A stretch of DNA of 64,000 nt from Mixophyes australis (GCA_036250195.1 JAVHZZ010000009.1:100028771-100092770); one strand, 5' to 3'. Shown: positions 45,216-58,764, numbered from the stretch's first letter. Notes: generated by a model not told the origin, from the letters alone. Numbers and translations are program-made.

Positions 45216-48200
45216 TGCAGAGGACCTTATACACTGAGGACAGGATAGCTCAGCAGACAGCAACTTAGCAAATCAGGTTAAGAGAAGTGGTGGCTACAAT
45301 ATTATTTGGTGTACTTTTTTTTACAACACATTTACTGGTAAAAACAATTATTTTCCTCCACTTGCCATTTGTGCTATAAGTGTACACACAGCCACATCTC
45401 AACTGGTGTATATTTTACAACACAATGATTGGTGCAAAACTAGGATTTTTGGTCTGCACTTCTTATTAGTAAATGCTCATTATCCATTTAAGTGGACATA
45501 TACCAAGCATATCATTTTATGTATTATTTTACAACTTAGTCTGTTTTTGAGTTATTCACATACAATTATGGACTCGTTAGTTTGTGTTTGCAGTTCAGAT
45601 GGTGATCCTGGGAATCACTTTAATCCCCTTCGTCAAATCACAATACAGTGCTCTCTTTATTTAGTCACTCCTTGTAGTCTTTGAGGACAGGCTTTATCTC
45701 CTAGGAGGGGTGAAAACAAGGTACACCTGAAATTACAATTAAGTCTATTGACTATTAGCAGCAGTTTGAGGATTAGTGTGATGATATAATAGTACAACAA
45801 TTTGATATTCTCCCTTGGACTGATGATGAGGATGAACATTTACTGTTGTTCCTTATTGCAATGTCAGATGAGGATGAAAAATCACCACCTAGCAGAAGGC
45901 AAAAAGGGAAAAACACAGGACTTGATTCATCAAGGCACATATCTGAGTGTATCACCTGCAAAAAGCACTCTTTGCATGTCCAGTATCGGGAGATATGGCC
46001 GTGTGGGCTGTGTGTTCATGCGCAAAGAACACTTACTACATCCTACAATTGTGAGTAGTGAACTGGGCGGGGAAGGGGCATTTTGTTGTAGTCAATGTAC
46101 AGTAGGGGCATGGAAAAATCAAGGGCATGCAGCCACATCCGTTTCCAGCTTTGAGCGTCTCAAAGTTACTTGTTTTTCTGTCATATCTATTGCTCCAACT
46201 AAGAGACTAGTCTAAGTCTTGATCAGTAATGTTGACAGTCTTATATGCAAGCTATAAGAGGTATTTGCAATCAGGAGCAACTGTAAACATGTATTTTATG
46301 TTCAGTAGATATTAACAGCATTCTAATAAATGCATTTAATGGGGGGGAAACACCTTTTTTTTTATTCAATATTTTTTTTTTTTTTTCCTGTGCATACTTT
46401 TGCACTTGGTACAGCAGCACCTCTGGTAGTACAGAGTTACTACAGGCCAGATTTTATATAATGGCAGAGTCCTAACACAATGTCAAGTAAATTTTGCCCA
46501 TTTTAACAACTATAAATGTTCTTACTATGTTACAAAGACAAGCAAAACATCAGTTCTGATGTGATGGAATTCTACCTTGGCTATGCCTGAGACTGCATGA
46601 GCAAATAAAAATCATCAATATCTGTGTTATGTTATATTCAAAATATGTGGGTAATGTCTTTTTACACCCAGGGTAATTGAAACATTAAAATTGTTACACC
46701 CCTTTCATGATGTGAACAGGCAAATGATGATGATGATGATCATCATCGTCATCATGGTACTAGTTGATATAGATGACAGGAATCATGAAAAAATCATTTA
46801 TAAGGATGAAGCATAGATAGAATATGACGTTGTAGGTGTTGAAGAATTAGCAACTCACCAAAATGGTGTCCTAGGAAAAGAGAGAATCTATCAACATGTA
46901 TATAAACAATCTATATTGATGGGAATGGTGCAGATGTTTTCTGAAAAAACAGGATTAATAGCCACCCAGTTCTGCAGCCTATGGACAGAAAATTGTGGCA
47001 TCATATATAAATTGTGTGATCCCTTGAATGTTGTCAGAATAAGCTTCATTAGTAACCAGAAAAATCTTAATTTGACATAGAAACTTTTACTGGCTATGTT
47101 CTAGTCCACTATCTGAATGTATTCTCTGCTGATGGTGGAATATTCAGAAAAAACTTCAGCTAACCCAAAAATGTGGAAATTCATTTCTAAAAAAAAATAA
47201 TAAAAACTGGATTATCCCTAATTTCCTAGCTCCCACTCCAAATTGACAAGAAAAATAGGCATGTTGGTGACCGTTAGTATTGGTTCCACTTTAAACCATT
47301 GCTGTGCCCTACCCCTCATCAAATACTTCACAAATTTGTGGACATAGTGAGATATTACAAAATAGTGTCATGGAGTTCCCTCACACAAAATTAAGGTTAT
47401 TTCGAGAATCTACTGGAGTTTCATTGAACCTTTGGGCTCAACTGTCATTGTTGTAGTCTGTACCAGTCTCACTATACATAATATTGATTTCTCATGGCAG
47501 CTTACACACCTGGTATCACCAGCTGTGGTAATATATCTGATGGAGCATTCAAAAATGGTTATTCTATATTTATGAGTCTTCACAGTCGAGAAAAAGTGTA
47601 TTTCTAACTATGTGCAGCAGATAAACGAGTTGTTTAAAATACCACCTAGGATTGTATTACAGCATTGGGTGGAAAGTGAATGATATTCTGCTTCCTAATT
47701 GTTTCTCTCAAGCTCAAAAATAGCCCAGAATTGAATAGTCATCATCCCAATCCACACAGGACCAGCTCTGTACCCCCTAGTCTGGGTGCTTTGGTGAATG
47801 GATCACCTTATTATACGGAATTTGTTTGATGTTTTCCTCATGTACAGTGCTGCATTATATGGCAGTGCTTTAGAAATAAAGTATAATAATAATAATACCT
47901 TTGTCACAATCCAGTTTAATGGTTTTATGCAACCACCTTGGTGTGTATTTTATAACTTTTAGTCTGTTAACTTCAAATCCAACAGGTCAAACTCGAAGTT
48001 TGAAGGTGGAAGTCTGCACTCACTGATCACACTATAAAATATATGGATTTGACTTTGCTTGAGCAGGTTCAAAATATCCATGTTTGTTTAAGCAAAACGG
48101 GTTCCATTGTTTTAGTATTTAAAATATTTTTTTATTCAAATATGAACATTACTGTATTTGAGTTAGAAAGTCACCATATGCGTGTAAAATGCTATATAAT

Positions 48201-48498
48201 GTAACAATTTATGCTCCGCTGGAACATTTTCAAAATGGGTTAAACATGGTCAAAATTAATAACCTTGCTTAAATTTATCTCAAATATTTTAGTCTATATA
48301 AATTGAAGAAATAATCACAAATCTTCAAATCTTTTGAACATTAGAAATGATTTGAGAACCACTTGAAACAACTTAGAAAGATGAGAATAGTTCTATTTCA
48401 TAAAGGTTTGGCCTTCAAAAGAACTTGAACTCAAAAAGAAAGAAATGGAATTCAAAATTGCATGACATTAAAAGCTATCCATAAACATTAAAGACTTT

Positions 48499-48501
<3 letters not shown>
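45216..48501. other. AT-rich, no gene recognised
   Basis: Contains a palindromic GATGATGATGATCATCATC-type stretch (about 46723-46752) and a T-run (about 46368-46387). A MITE-like start (CTTGATTCATCAAGGCACA, about 45922) and a repeat-end-like sequence (CAGTGCTTTAGAAATAAAG then ATAATAATAATA, about 47860-47896) are visible but not bounded. Frames at 45802-46215 and elsewhere show no domain. Confidence 0.4.

Positions 48502-48559
<58 letters not shown>
48502..48559. repeat. (AT)n microsatellite
   Basis: About 29 uninterrupted units. Confidence 0.95.
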
Positions 48560-48561
<2 letters not shown>

Positions 48562-48609
48562 CTAATATATTAACAATAAAACATATCACATTTGCTGACT
48601 TTCATTTTT

Positions 48610-48842
48610 TACCTTCGGAAGATGCCAGAGGAGGGTCCATGGCTGGAGGGCCATTTTGTCGCAAGAGCAGGACCAAAATTTCATGCAATTCCACATGAAT
48701 CGCATCATTGAGGCTCACATCCTGCCCACATGACTAGGAAATGGGCAGGATGCAGGAAAATTGCCTGCTCTCCCGGGAGTCCAGGAGACCTACCCGGAAT
48801 TTGATAATCTGCTGGAAATTCTGGGAGAGTAGGCAAGTATGA
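48610..48842. repeat. Dispersed-repeat-like block with internal hairpin
   Basis: GCCTGCTCTCCCGGGAGTC (48760-48778) pairs partly with CTGGGAGAGTAGGC (48821-48834). The CCTGCCCAC / GTGGGCAGG type words nearby (48721, 48746) also pair. Reads as a MITE or SINE-like repeat; family not identified. Confidence 0.4.
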
Positions 48843-50104
48843 AATATATCATAATGTAAGAAGCTAATGAACCATATATATTAGACTTTGCATGTAAAAG
48901 TAGAAGCACAGCAGATTTTCATACATAAATACGCAGGTTAGCAATGAAATGTCAGTGTCATAATAAGTCACCATTGCTTTAAAAAGGGGGCAGTATGCTG
49001 ATATTCACAAAAAGCAACGTATATCTATATCACTATTTTTGCATACCGTTGCATTGCCATTTTTAAAGTTCCTTACATTAGCCATACCTTGCACATTATT
49101 TTATGGTTCTAAATGTGTTTGAAATGAAAAATGCAGCATTCAGTATGGATTTGTTTATTATTTTATTGTTCAGTGTTTTAAGAGCGCTTATAAAATATGT
49201 AACACAGCATAAATATTTAACATTCTTACTAGTATTGCATAAATAGTTTTGCAAGTCCCTTTTACTATGGCGAAATCAATGTGAGTTTCTTTATTGCTGT
49301 GAAAGATGGTTCATCTTGTACTGTAAGGTCTTCTTCCATTTCACTCCAGTGGACAAATTGATTGTCTTTATAAAGTTCTGATAAAAATGTGTATAACCCC
49401 TAAGTGATCAGCAATTATCCAAGCACATCACATAGTGCATACATCTTTGAATTATTTATTTGTAATGATTATTTGTTGTTATGCTAAAAACACTTTAAGA
49501 ACATTTACTATATTTATTTCCATCCAGTTACTTCGCAACCAGCTGTTTCAAAGGACAACGGGTCAATTAAAGTATTTTGTACTTTTTTAAGTTTAGCAAA
49601 CATCATATAAAAATTTGCGCAGCTTTATTTAAGGGTATGTAGTGACATGGCTACTGGAAGTTAAATTAGGAATTTGTTTTTTTCCCCAGCTTCTCTATAT
49701 GAGAGGTGTTTTACTTGTGCTTCTTTTGGATTAAAGAACACTGTAGCATGGGTAAAACTAATTGCTATCTTTATTCAGCCAATACAGAACTACAACATCA
49801 CATGTCAAACCACACCCTATTTCCCAGTCACCCCCTGGTCCTGGGACCATCGTAAGTGTGAGGTCCGGTGGGGAGTGGGGGGGGATGTCCGAGCACCCAA
49901 AACGCAGCAGGGGAAAAGGGCCCCTGTTCTCGAGTGCCGGGCACTTGCTTTACTGTAAGGGAAAGAGGAAAATACGGGAGGGGCAGCTCCACAAGGTTAG
50001 TGCACCACGGGAACAGCCCTCGCCTGGCTACTCACGGAAGCTACTTCCTGTCTTGCTCATTTGCCCTCTGCTGCCGGGACCTGTTGGGGAAGATGTATAG
50101 AAAG
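48843..50104. other. No gene recognised
   Basis: AT-rich to about 49790, then a GC-richer part (49800-50100) with a G-run at 49877-49884. Overlapping frames at 49674-50107 show no recognised domain. Confidence 0.4.
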
Positions 50105-50400
50105 TAGAGATGCTCAGGCTCGGTTCCCCGAGAACCGAACACACCCGAACTTAGCAGATCCGAATATCGAGTCGAGCCGGAAATGAAAACGAGGCAAAAC
50201 ATCATTGTTACGTCGTCGGATCTTGGATCTCGCGAGCTTTGGATTCTATAAGTACCACCCTGCACGGCGATCCAGTGCCATTTCACAGAGGGACACGGAA
50301 GGGGTAGCACAGATCTTGGAAATCTCTAGTGCAGTTGGGCAACATCATAGGTAAACTAGAATGAGGAGGGATAGCAGTGTTCTTCAAAGTCTCCAGTACC
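50105..50400 (+). promoter_or_regulatory. Promoter-like GC-rich leader of an unclassified repeat
   Basis: Starts with GCTCGGTTCCCCGAGAACCGA, containing the inverted pair CGGTTC / GAACCG. Later comes TTCTATAAGTACCACCC (about 50246-50262), a plausible TATA element about 30 bp before GATCCAGTGCC. It leads directly into the tandem array that follows, as LTR or LINE 5' regions often do. Confidence 0.4.
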
Positions 50401-50402
50401 AT

Positions 50403-50797
50403 TCAGGAGAGCTCCATTGCTCCATTGCTAATTGTCATTGCTGAAATAGAAATAATAGGTCTGGCAGGCTTGGTCTAAATCTGCAGTCAAATTGTACTTT
50501 GTTATATTGGTAAAACACAAAGAGGAGAAGTCAATTGCTCCATTGCTAATTGTCATTGCTGAAATACAAATAATAGAGCTGTCAGTCTTCGTCTAAATCT
50601 GCAGTCAAATTTTACTGTGTTATATAGCTCAGACACAATCAGGAGAGCTCCATTTCTCCATTGCTAATTGTCATTACAGAAATAGAAATAATAGGACTGA
50701 CAGTCTTCGTCTAAATCTGCAGTCACATTGTACTGTGTTATATTGGTAAAACACAAAGAGGAGAGCTTCATTGCTCCATTGCTAATTTCATCACTTT
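50403..50797 (+). repeat. Tandem array, 119-bp unit, about 3.3 copies
   Basis: Units begin at about 50403, 50523, 50641 and 50760. Shared words: AGGAGAGCTCCATTGCTCCA, TTGCTAATTGTCATT, AATAATAG, CTAAATCTGCAGTCA and GTGTTATAT. The last unit is truncated. Confidence 0.88.
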
Positions 50798-52332
50798 TCT
50801 TTACTGACACTGCTGTGTGGCAATGTTTCCTAGATGTGCTAGGAACTGCTCTGTGTTTGAGTCATTGCTCTGTCGCTTAGCATCCAGCCAGGTTGCTGCA
50901 GTATTTGTCTGAAAGTTTATGAAAATAATATTGTGACCTGTAAGATGGTCAAAATTGACTGCAAATTGACTGCAAATTACTGTTATTGAGGTTAATAATA
51001 ATGTAGGAACAAAAAAAGAGCAAAATTATATGATTTTAACATACTTTAGCAATTTTTTTAAAAAAATACAGATCCAAAACCAAAACACACAAGGGCGGTT
51101 TCCGGTAGTTACGCCTCTGATAACACACATAATTTGTGGCCTCAACATTGACACTTTCAGGGTGTAAAAACCTTTTATCAAGTGAATGTAAGATTTCATT
51201 AAACTGTAATATAAATAAATGCAGATTAAACAAGATTAAAATATATTATTTCAGGAGTCATAGTATTATGAGCAATAACAAGATGATTACCTAGTTTTGT
51301 CTTTGTTTGTCCTTTCTCAGACTACATTACCAATCTACAGTCTAACGGTGGGCCTGGGACAAATGCCTTTTTTGCGCATTTATGAAAACTGTTCTTCTAT
51401 CAACCAGTGAGAGACTTTCAATCATAGCATTAGGTTCCTCTGATGTCTCAAAGTGGACTCCCTCTAGCCACCCACAACCATCAGCTGTGCTAAATGATGC
51501 TATTGGCTGGTAAATTGGGGTAGGGGGGGGCAGACCAACTCCATTATCCAGCTCTTATAGGAAGAAAGCCTCTCATCTGAAACAAGAGTTCTATTCTCAC
51601 TAGGTTTCCAGTCTAGATCTATAACAGTAATTTGACAGATTCATCTTGTCTGGCCCAGACTTGTTTAGATATGTACAGGTACCTCATGCAATAAGTTACT
51701 AGTACTGCAAATTTCTAGTGAAATAGCTGACTGGTGCACATTCATCCACCAATCATTACCATATAGATAATTAGATTTTTCTTTCATTTGCAGAACTCAA
51801 TTAATATTGCAATAGTTTAGGAATTAAATGCCCATACAGTAAATTGCCAAAGTATTTTTTTTGTGTTGAAACAATATGTCTATGTGTAGGCTATAAGCAA
51901 ACTTATAGAGTTGTGTTTGCCACTGTTTACCTGTTCTTTGTCATAATTTTTATCTTTGCCCCTGGATAAATGTTTCTAATGAATTAAACAACTTAGACTC
52001 AATGATGTTATACCCAATCTTACCACTACTACTGTATTTTGAGAGACTCACACCAAATAAATAAGACTTGGTTTATCATGCAATAAAAATATTTTACATT
52101 ATTTATTAAATATTTGTCGGCAATGTTCAGCCTATAGGCTTCAGAATCACAATGTTTAATCCTCATCATTATCATTAGGTACCATTTGTTAATGTCAGAA
52201 GTACTTACAAGGCTTATTTTTTTTGTATGTCATTGTAAACTGCATTTATTGCAATAAAAACTCTACAAGGGATACATTTTATGGCTTCTGTATGCAGTAC
52301 AGACATTTACAAAATGATATAACTTGTTTTTG

Positions 52333-52336
<4 letters not shown>
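50798..52336. other. AT-rich, nothing recognised
   Basis: A short duplicated TGACTGCAAAT word at about 50958-50980 and a G-run (about 51522-51531) only. Confidence 0.5.

Positions 52337-52384
<48 letters not shown>
52337..52384. repeat. (TA)n microsatellite
   Basis: About 24 units. Confidence 0.95.
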
Positions 52385-52387
<3 letters not shown>

Positions 52388-53191
52388 CACCAAAATAATA
52401 GTCCCGGTGTGGAAATATAGTCTGACTAAGGAAAGTAATTGTACCTGCTGTTACCATAGCCAGCTCTACTTGAGGTTGAAAGGGAATATATAACATAAAG
52501 CTGGAATAGAGTTTATTCCCATGCAGAACTCTAGTTAGTATAATTCTGGATAGCTCTGATATTTGTATTAATTACAGTTATAATTTGCCTCAATAAATTA
52601 TGGATTTAGCTATAGTTAGTTATAGTTTGTGTAGTTCAAAGAATAAAGTCAGTGTTGTTTCTCAAAGTACTTCTTTTTTAGGGGTATGATTTTAAAAATA
52701 GTTGTTAATAGAATAATATGAGTTATTCAGGAGGTGAAGAGAATGTGAAATCTTTACCTGGAAACAGAGCTACAAGAGGACAAAACACACTCACTCTCCT
52801 GTGATTCCATTTCTGTGTCTAAAACCTCCAATGCACAGATGCTCCCTAATGAAACTTTCGCAAACTCTACATAGTTAACCTTGTATTTATTTGTCAAACT
52901 ACTGGACATAAATCTCACTTATCATCTCGCTTAATCTCAATTCATGAAAATGTTTTCAGCTGTTTCTTATTATCTCATTTTCTAATGTATCTTTCTTTCT
53001 ATAACAAATCCCTGCCCTCAGTTTTGATCTCTCTGGTTTACTTAACAGCTTTGTACGTTCTAATGATTATTGGTTGTAAGTAATAAAAACAAGTCAGTAA
53101 TCTATCCATATGTCCAATAAAAGCAGCAACCATGCCTCTCTCATAAGACACAAACAATCATATAACTACATATGTATACATATATATTTAT

Positions 53192-53196
<5 letters not shown>
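52385..53196. other. AT-rich, nothing recognised
   Basis: No supported gene or repeat. Confidence 0.5.

Positions 53197-53264
<68 letters not shown>
53197..53264. repeat. (AT)n microsatellite
   Basis: About 33 units, abutting a truncated MITE. Confidence 0.95.
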
Positions 53265-53268
<4 letters not shown>

Positions 53269-53271
<3 letters not shown>

Positions 53272-53355
53272 TGCATTGCAACATGATTTGTCCCGGAGAA
53301 CATTTACTCCTTTTTTTTTGCCTTACGTTCCTTAATGGCTCAGTGACTCAGGCCC
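53269..53355. mobile_element. MITE family A, copy 3, right end only
   Basis: Matches the right-hand 85 bp of family A (TTGCATTG.AACATG, TTTACTCC, CCTTAATG, CAGGCCC). The left part is missing and replaced by the AT microsatellite. Confidence 0.65.
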
Positions 53356-54632
53356 TTTGTGGGGTGCACTACTTATCTATTTATTTATTTAGAAACCCTT
53401 TTTAAACACACTTATACAACACCTCCCCAAACAAAATATAATTTACAAAAAATCATATTTACTCCAGTATGTAAAGAGAAGGTTTTCCTAATATTGACCA
53501 ACTTAAACAAGATAAACAAGATAAACAACCAACATGGGCTGGACCAAAACTATATTATGTTGTCCTCTCTATATTATGTTGTTCTCTCAGGTGGGAAACT
53601 GTTTAGTAAACAGTAAAGTTTATTATATTTGATCTTCATATTAGAGCAAACTTTAACACAAACATGGCATCAGTGTCTAAATATAAATATTTAATATTTA
53701 ACTTTATGGTTTTTTTTCCCAATGTTTTGTCATCATTTGTTTTGCAAACAGAAACTTTGCCAACTTAAATGAATTCCAAATTAGGATTGCTCTATAGAAA
53801 CAACTCTGACGGCCAGAAAGTGCATTGCACAACTGATGCTAATGCCTATTATAGAATATAGTGATGTCATTTATTGCACAGCCCCCAAAATGTATCTTTG
53901 CAAGCTTGATACAACTTACAAAACAATTTACCATTTGTTTTGTTGGGCAGCTACAAAATCCAGCACTGTGACATATTGTCAGATCTAGGTTGGTTGTCCT
54001 GGGAGTCCAGATGTGGAGTTTACTTTACCAGTTTCGCCTTCAAAAACTTTCAGGATAAATTACTGAAATGACTGAATAGACTTCTTAGCCCTGATGTATA
54101 CAGCACTTATCAATTAATATCTATTGCCAGAAGCCAGCTAATGGTTCCTATATTTACCGATTAAACTATCCAATATGCCTACTGCTAGAAAGCTCTACCT
54201 TTATGAAAAAATCAACCCAAGTGACTTAAAACTGCCACCTGTCTAAAATGTATATGACTAGGTTCTCTAGGCATCCAAATTTAATGCTTAATGCCCTTTG
54301 TCTGTAACCAGATCCCTAGTGCGTATGCTGTGCCCATGACAAATTTAAAATGAAGCGGTGACTCCTAATATGTTTATTCCTGGTAAAAAATATTTGAACG
54401 TCACGTTCAATAAGCGAAGAACACATCACATAACCATGAGGTTGTAGTTGTCTATATACTATAGTGACAGCAAAAAGCATTCTAGGTGGTCGCAGGGGCA
54501 AAATAGAAAACTGAAAGTGGTTTTGACAGTATTGTGATATTTGGTACCACAACTGCAATCAGAAATCGTGGGGCCCAGTGCAAACTAAATAGGCAGGACT
54601 TCCCACCCCTCGATGACCACCCCTGCCACCAA
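53356..54632. other. AT-rich, nothing recognised
   Basis: No supported gene or repeat; frames near 54316-54685 (minus) are driven by composition, one including the G-run. Confidence 0.45.
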
Positions 54633-54651
54633 CCCCCCCCCCCCCCCCCCC
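54633..54651. repeat. Poly-C run
   Basis: Nineteen consecutive C residues. Confidence 0.95.
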
Positions 54652-54654
54652 TAA

Positions 54655-54925
54655 CGACTATGAGGCATAAAATCAGGGGGTACAACTATGAGGGTTATCA
54701 TTAGCTGGAGCATAACTGTGAGGGATAACATTAGCTGGGGGCAAAACTATAAGGGATAACATTAGCTGGGGGCACAACTTTGAAGCATGATACGAATTGG
54801 GGCACAGCCATGTAGCATAAAACTAGGAACTAGGTGGAGGACAGGTTTGAGGCATAATATAACCTGGGGCATAACTGTGTGGCATAATATGAACTAGGGT
54901 CACTATTGTGTGGCATAACATGAAC
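54655..54925 (+). repeat. Minisatellite, unit about 30 bp, array 2
   Basis: Units such as GGGATAACATTAGCTGGGGG and GTGTGGCATAATATGAAC belong to the same family as 44816-45215. Confidence 0.72.
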
Positions 54926-55133
54926 ATTTATTTGTTGGTCCCATCACTATTAATATTATAATGACAAAATAAGATATAATTAAATGATATATAAATATAT
55001 ACACACAGTGGTTGAAGTGAAAATTTAGAAGTGGTGCTATGGATAATGTAATTTAATGTAATTTAACAGTCAATTGAAACAGTAAAAGAAGAAGTGGCAT
55101 GTGACATGCCACTGTATAACAGCACTCCTCGAT

Positions 55134-55135
<2 letters not shown>

Positions 55136-55220
<85 letters not shown>
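55136..55220. repeat. (AT)n followed by (AC)n microsatellite
   Basis: About 34 AT units with one interruption, then about seven AC units. Confidence 0.95.
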
Positions 55221-55499
55221 ACTTGCACACCTGGGCTTGAAAATATTATTGCCAGCGCAATACACAATGTTCATATGTTTGTTATCCTTATACTCGGGAG
55301 AAGTGGCCATGTTAAATTAAATTGCCTACCTGGTAAGTATAGGAAGGATCATGAAAAAGTGTATTTTTTTTTGCCAATTTTTACTGTTGTTCCCTGTATT
55401 ACATACAAATGAGAATATATTATTTTCTCTATGCAATCAAAAGATAGACCAATCTGTTCTTAAAAAACAATATATTTATATACTTTATGTATGTATATA

Positions 55500-55620
55500 T
55501 ATGACAGGGAGAGGGGCTGATCACATGATCGCAGGGGTGGCGCTATTATTCCCCTGCGATCACATTTGACAGCTGCCTGGCTGTCTCAGACAGCCAGCCT
55601 CACAACAGCAATGGGGACAC
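55500..55620. repeat. Cluster of palindromes
   Basis: GATCGCAGGGG (55528-55538) pairs exactly with CCCCTGCGATC (55552-55562). A second palindrome centres on GGCTGTCTCAGACAGCC (55579-55595). It may be one end of a MITE or hAT-like element; no partner end was found. Confidence 0.5.
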
Positions 55621-56004
55621 CAGGGAGGACATCAGGTCCCCTGATGAGCCCGAGCCCTATACGCTGGTACCCCCTGTACCCCTCTGATGATGCCCTGGTT
55701 GGTATCTGTCCCTAATTTTCAAGGATAGTCCTAGATTTTAATGACTTGCGCTGGAAAGTGATCAACAGACAATATCCTATTAACATTCTGAAGGATTGAG
55801 TACTGCCCTCTGTTACAAGGGGTACTCTTGTACATGTAGGAGCCGGGAATGTAGAGATCAAGGCCTCTCCATCCATGGACTTTTTCTTATTTTGTACACT
55901 ATTTATCAGATCAATTGGGGTTTGCTATTCACAATCATGGAGTATATCAGTCATGCAAATTGCACTCATCCATAGCGGTGAAGGGGTTAAAATGACATTA
56001 TGAT

Positions 56005-57138
56005 TGTCATGTGCAAGCTAATGTTTAGGCATAAATCTGCAAATATATGTTTGTGAATTACTTCCTAGAAATAGTGTGACCTGGTTCTCTTAGAAGCTGT
56101 TAGATCAATGGGTTTTGTGGATGTTAAACCACCCAGGGGGGCTGGTAGATAAGGATAGCACCTTATACCATTTATGGCAGGATGGCAAATGTGAATGCCT
56201 TTGAGGAGATCTCTTGCAAGACAATGAAATCTCACACATGTTTGGGAGGCCCCAGACAGGCCGACTGCAGAGACTGGGTTGTATGTTAATGACAGATTCA
56301 AGCGGAATAAGGGCACAGGAAAAGATCACATCATTTTCTCCAATATCATACATACCAGAGGCATGTGTGGTATGCAGATGAAGGGAAACTTAGGACCTGT
56401 TGTGTGAAGGTAAAATCATGTTCGTAAACCATACTGTTGAAAAGTTAGGACGGTGTAAAGAAAACTTGACTTAGAGGTATTCAAACAGCAAAGTCATAAG
56501 ACCCTAATTTGCATTCTCCCCTCCTGTTGGTTCTGACCTCACAGGGAAGGGGGCTGGTGGGCCCTGTAGCTGGGTTTTAAAACTGTACTGAAAATGTAAC
56601 TCCTGGTTCTTCTTCTGAGGGAGTAATTGAAGAGGTTCCATTTTTTCCTGCTCCTCCCGGCACCACAAACTTGATTCTAAGTGAGGTATCAATTCTGTGT
56701 TTTATCCTTTTTATTTTATGAGAAACAATTGCACTATATTTGTATGTCATTTTATTATCTTTTTATCTTAAGCATTGTGGATGTGTCTTCCATATTAAAC
56801 TACACTTAATAAGTTCTAGTCTCTGTGTTCTTATGAATTCACGCGACAGTTTGGTCCAGACGCTACCTAATTGAAACTGTGCAAACCTTGTGGTTTAAGT
56901 GAACTCTGATTAAAGTAAATTGTGTTGGATTAATGCTAGGGAGAACCGAAGGCTTCCTAAATAAGAGGGTCAGCTCTTATCCGAAAAAACCTTGGTGGTG
57001 GTAATTAGTATCGCAAAGCTAGTGTGTGGCATAGATAGGGAAGTATTTAATCATTTTAGACATACCAAGTGGTTGTTGTGTGGTTAACCCTGTGTCACAT
57101 ACGCATCACGCAGACTCAGGTGAGTGCTGTTCGTGACA
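56005..57138. mobile_element. Solo LTR with 5-bp ATGAT duplication
   Basis: A 1134-bp segment beginning TGTCATG and ending CGTGACA, flanked by ATGAT on both sides (56000-56004, 57139-57143). No protein-coding interior is present, as expected after recombination between the two LTRs of a provirus. An ATTAAA at about 56794 on the plus strand would suit a polyadenylation signal if the LTR is plus-oriented. Sequence is unlike the chromovirus LTRs at 26.8 and 33.1 kb; an endogenous-retrovirus origin is possible. Short frames inside (56065-56353, 56504-56692 minus) are not recognised proteins. Confidence 0.82.
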
Positions 57139-57143
57139 ATGAT

Positions 57144-58231
57144 TATGACATTATGATCTTATTTAGTGAAGATATCATGATAGGCCACCCAGTACTGCCT
57201 ACATTGAATTGTGTGTGTTAAGCTTAGAGGCATGTCCCTATCAGCAAAATGTCTCTGGAAATTATTTTCAGATATTGGCAACTTTGTATTTTAAGTTTAT
57301 GAAAACTTAATAATTACAAAGACTACTGTTTTATACCCTTCCCAAATCATGTCATAAAGGACATGAAATACGTTATTCAAATAATATTTTATTTCAGTAT
57401 TTTAAGCGTTGCTAAGGTCACTGCAAGGATAAATGTAATATTTTATTGTAAAACAAGTACTGAAAAAATATTTATAATCAAGTATAAGAGTTTGTGAATA
57501 AGTTACTACCTTCCCCCTTTCCTGGAATTAATGATTTCCAGTATAGTCTCATGGTCAAAGCAAATATTACATAACTATTTTTAAGGTTTAAAATCTCTCT
57601 GTAGTCTCTCCATAAAAAGCATTCACAACAGAACCTTCACTGGGTACAATATACAACATAACTGCTGGCAGCCTTGACAAATTTCAGAGACAAATTGCTG
57701 TGACCTGCACTAACTGAACTTATATGGCTTCTAAGAGTCTATAACATGAAAATAATATTCAGACAGAATTCTGCCACCACTACGCATACATAAGTCTATA
57801 CAAAATACAATTTTGTTTTAATATTTTATGTAAAAATAGTAAATAAAATATTATTATGTATTTATTGGAGTGTTTGTATTCTTAAATTATTTATCATTTT
57901 TTACTGATACTCATATTGTAAATTTTATTTTTTAATGGGTGTAGAATATCCTCAAACCTTTTGGTTAAGAAAATTGTATGTATTAATTAAAAAGAGGAAA
58001 ACGTGTTTGGTTTCTCTAGCCAGTATTCTGTTGTTGTTAATCTAATATTAATGACGTACAATTAAAAACAAAACCAAATGGACAAACGTTTACTTGGACA
58101 GCTTAATGCTTCAGCTCAATGCTTGTTTTGTCAAAGTTTACTTTCTGCATTAGTAAAAACCAGTCAAGATGAATATTGTGCTTTAGGGTCAGGTGTCCAG
58201 TAACCAATTACAAGGCACATCATTGCAACTG
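57144..58231. other. AT-rich, nothing recognised
   Basis: No supported gene or repeat. Confidence 0.5.
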
Positions 58232-58764
58232 TTAAGCTGGGTACACACTACACTGTTTTTGTCCAATAATCGGCTCAAACTGCCGACATACGACCGCTCG
58301 TTCAAAAGTCGGGTCAGTGTGTGCTGTGACACGATGGTCGAAAGTCTGCCCAAGTGGACGATTCTCGCCTCATTTGGTTGGTCGTACCATTTAATATATT
58401 CGTTGCAATCTCGTTTTCGCTGTGCAGTGTGTATAAACTTCCGACCAATCCACGACAATCCTCCGATACTTCCTCCACCTGGGGGGCGTGTGTATGTTAA
58501 TTTTTATGTCAATCCCAGTCCCACGTGGTGCGGAATCCGCACATCACTGTGTTTTGTATCGATGTATATTGCACCTGTCTGGCTGCAGACCATTACACTT
58601 GTGTAAAGCACGTGTGTTATTACCCTTTGCGTCTATGTCGGCAATGTATTCATATTTACTCTTTATACACTTTTACCTTTATAACCTATTAAATTTATAT
58701 TAACCTTTGTTAACCTATAATTGTGAATTACCCATAATAATCCACACAGTGTTCAAGCAACATT

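Noticed and set aside
52263..53405. Frames rich in Ile-Tyr repeats (also 55053-55412)
   Set aside because: Direct translation of TA microsatellites.
58193..58606. 137-codon plus-strand frame at the Harbinger-like left end
   Set aside because: Covers the terminal and subterminal repeat sequence; no domain, and a minus-strand frame overlaps it.
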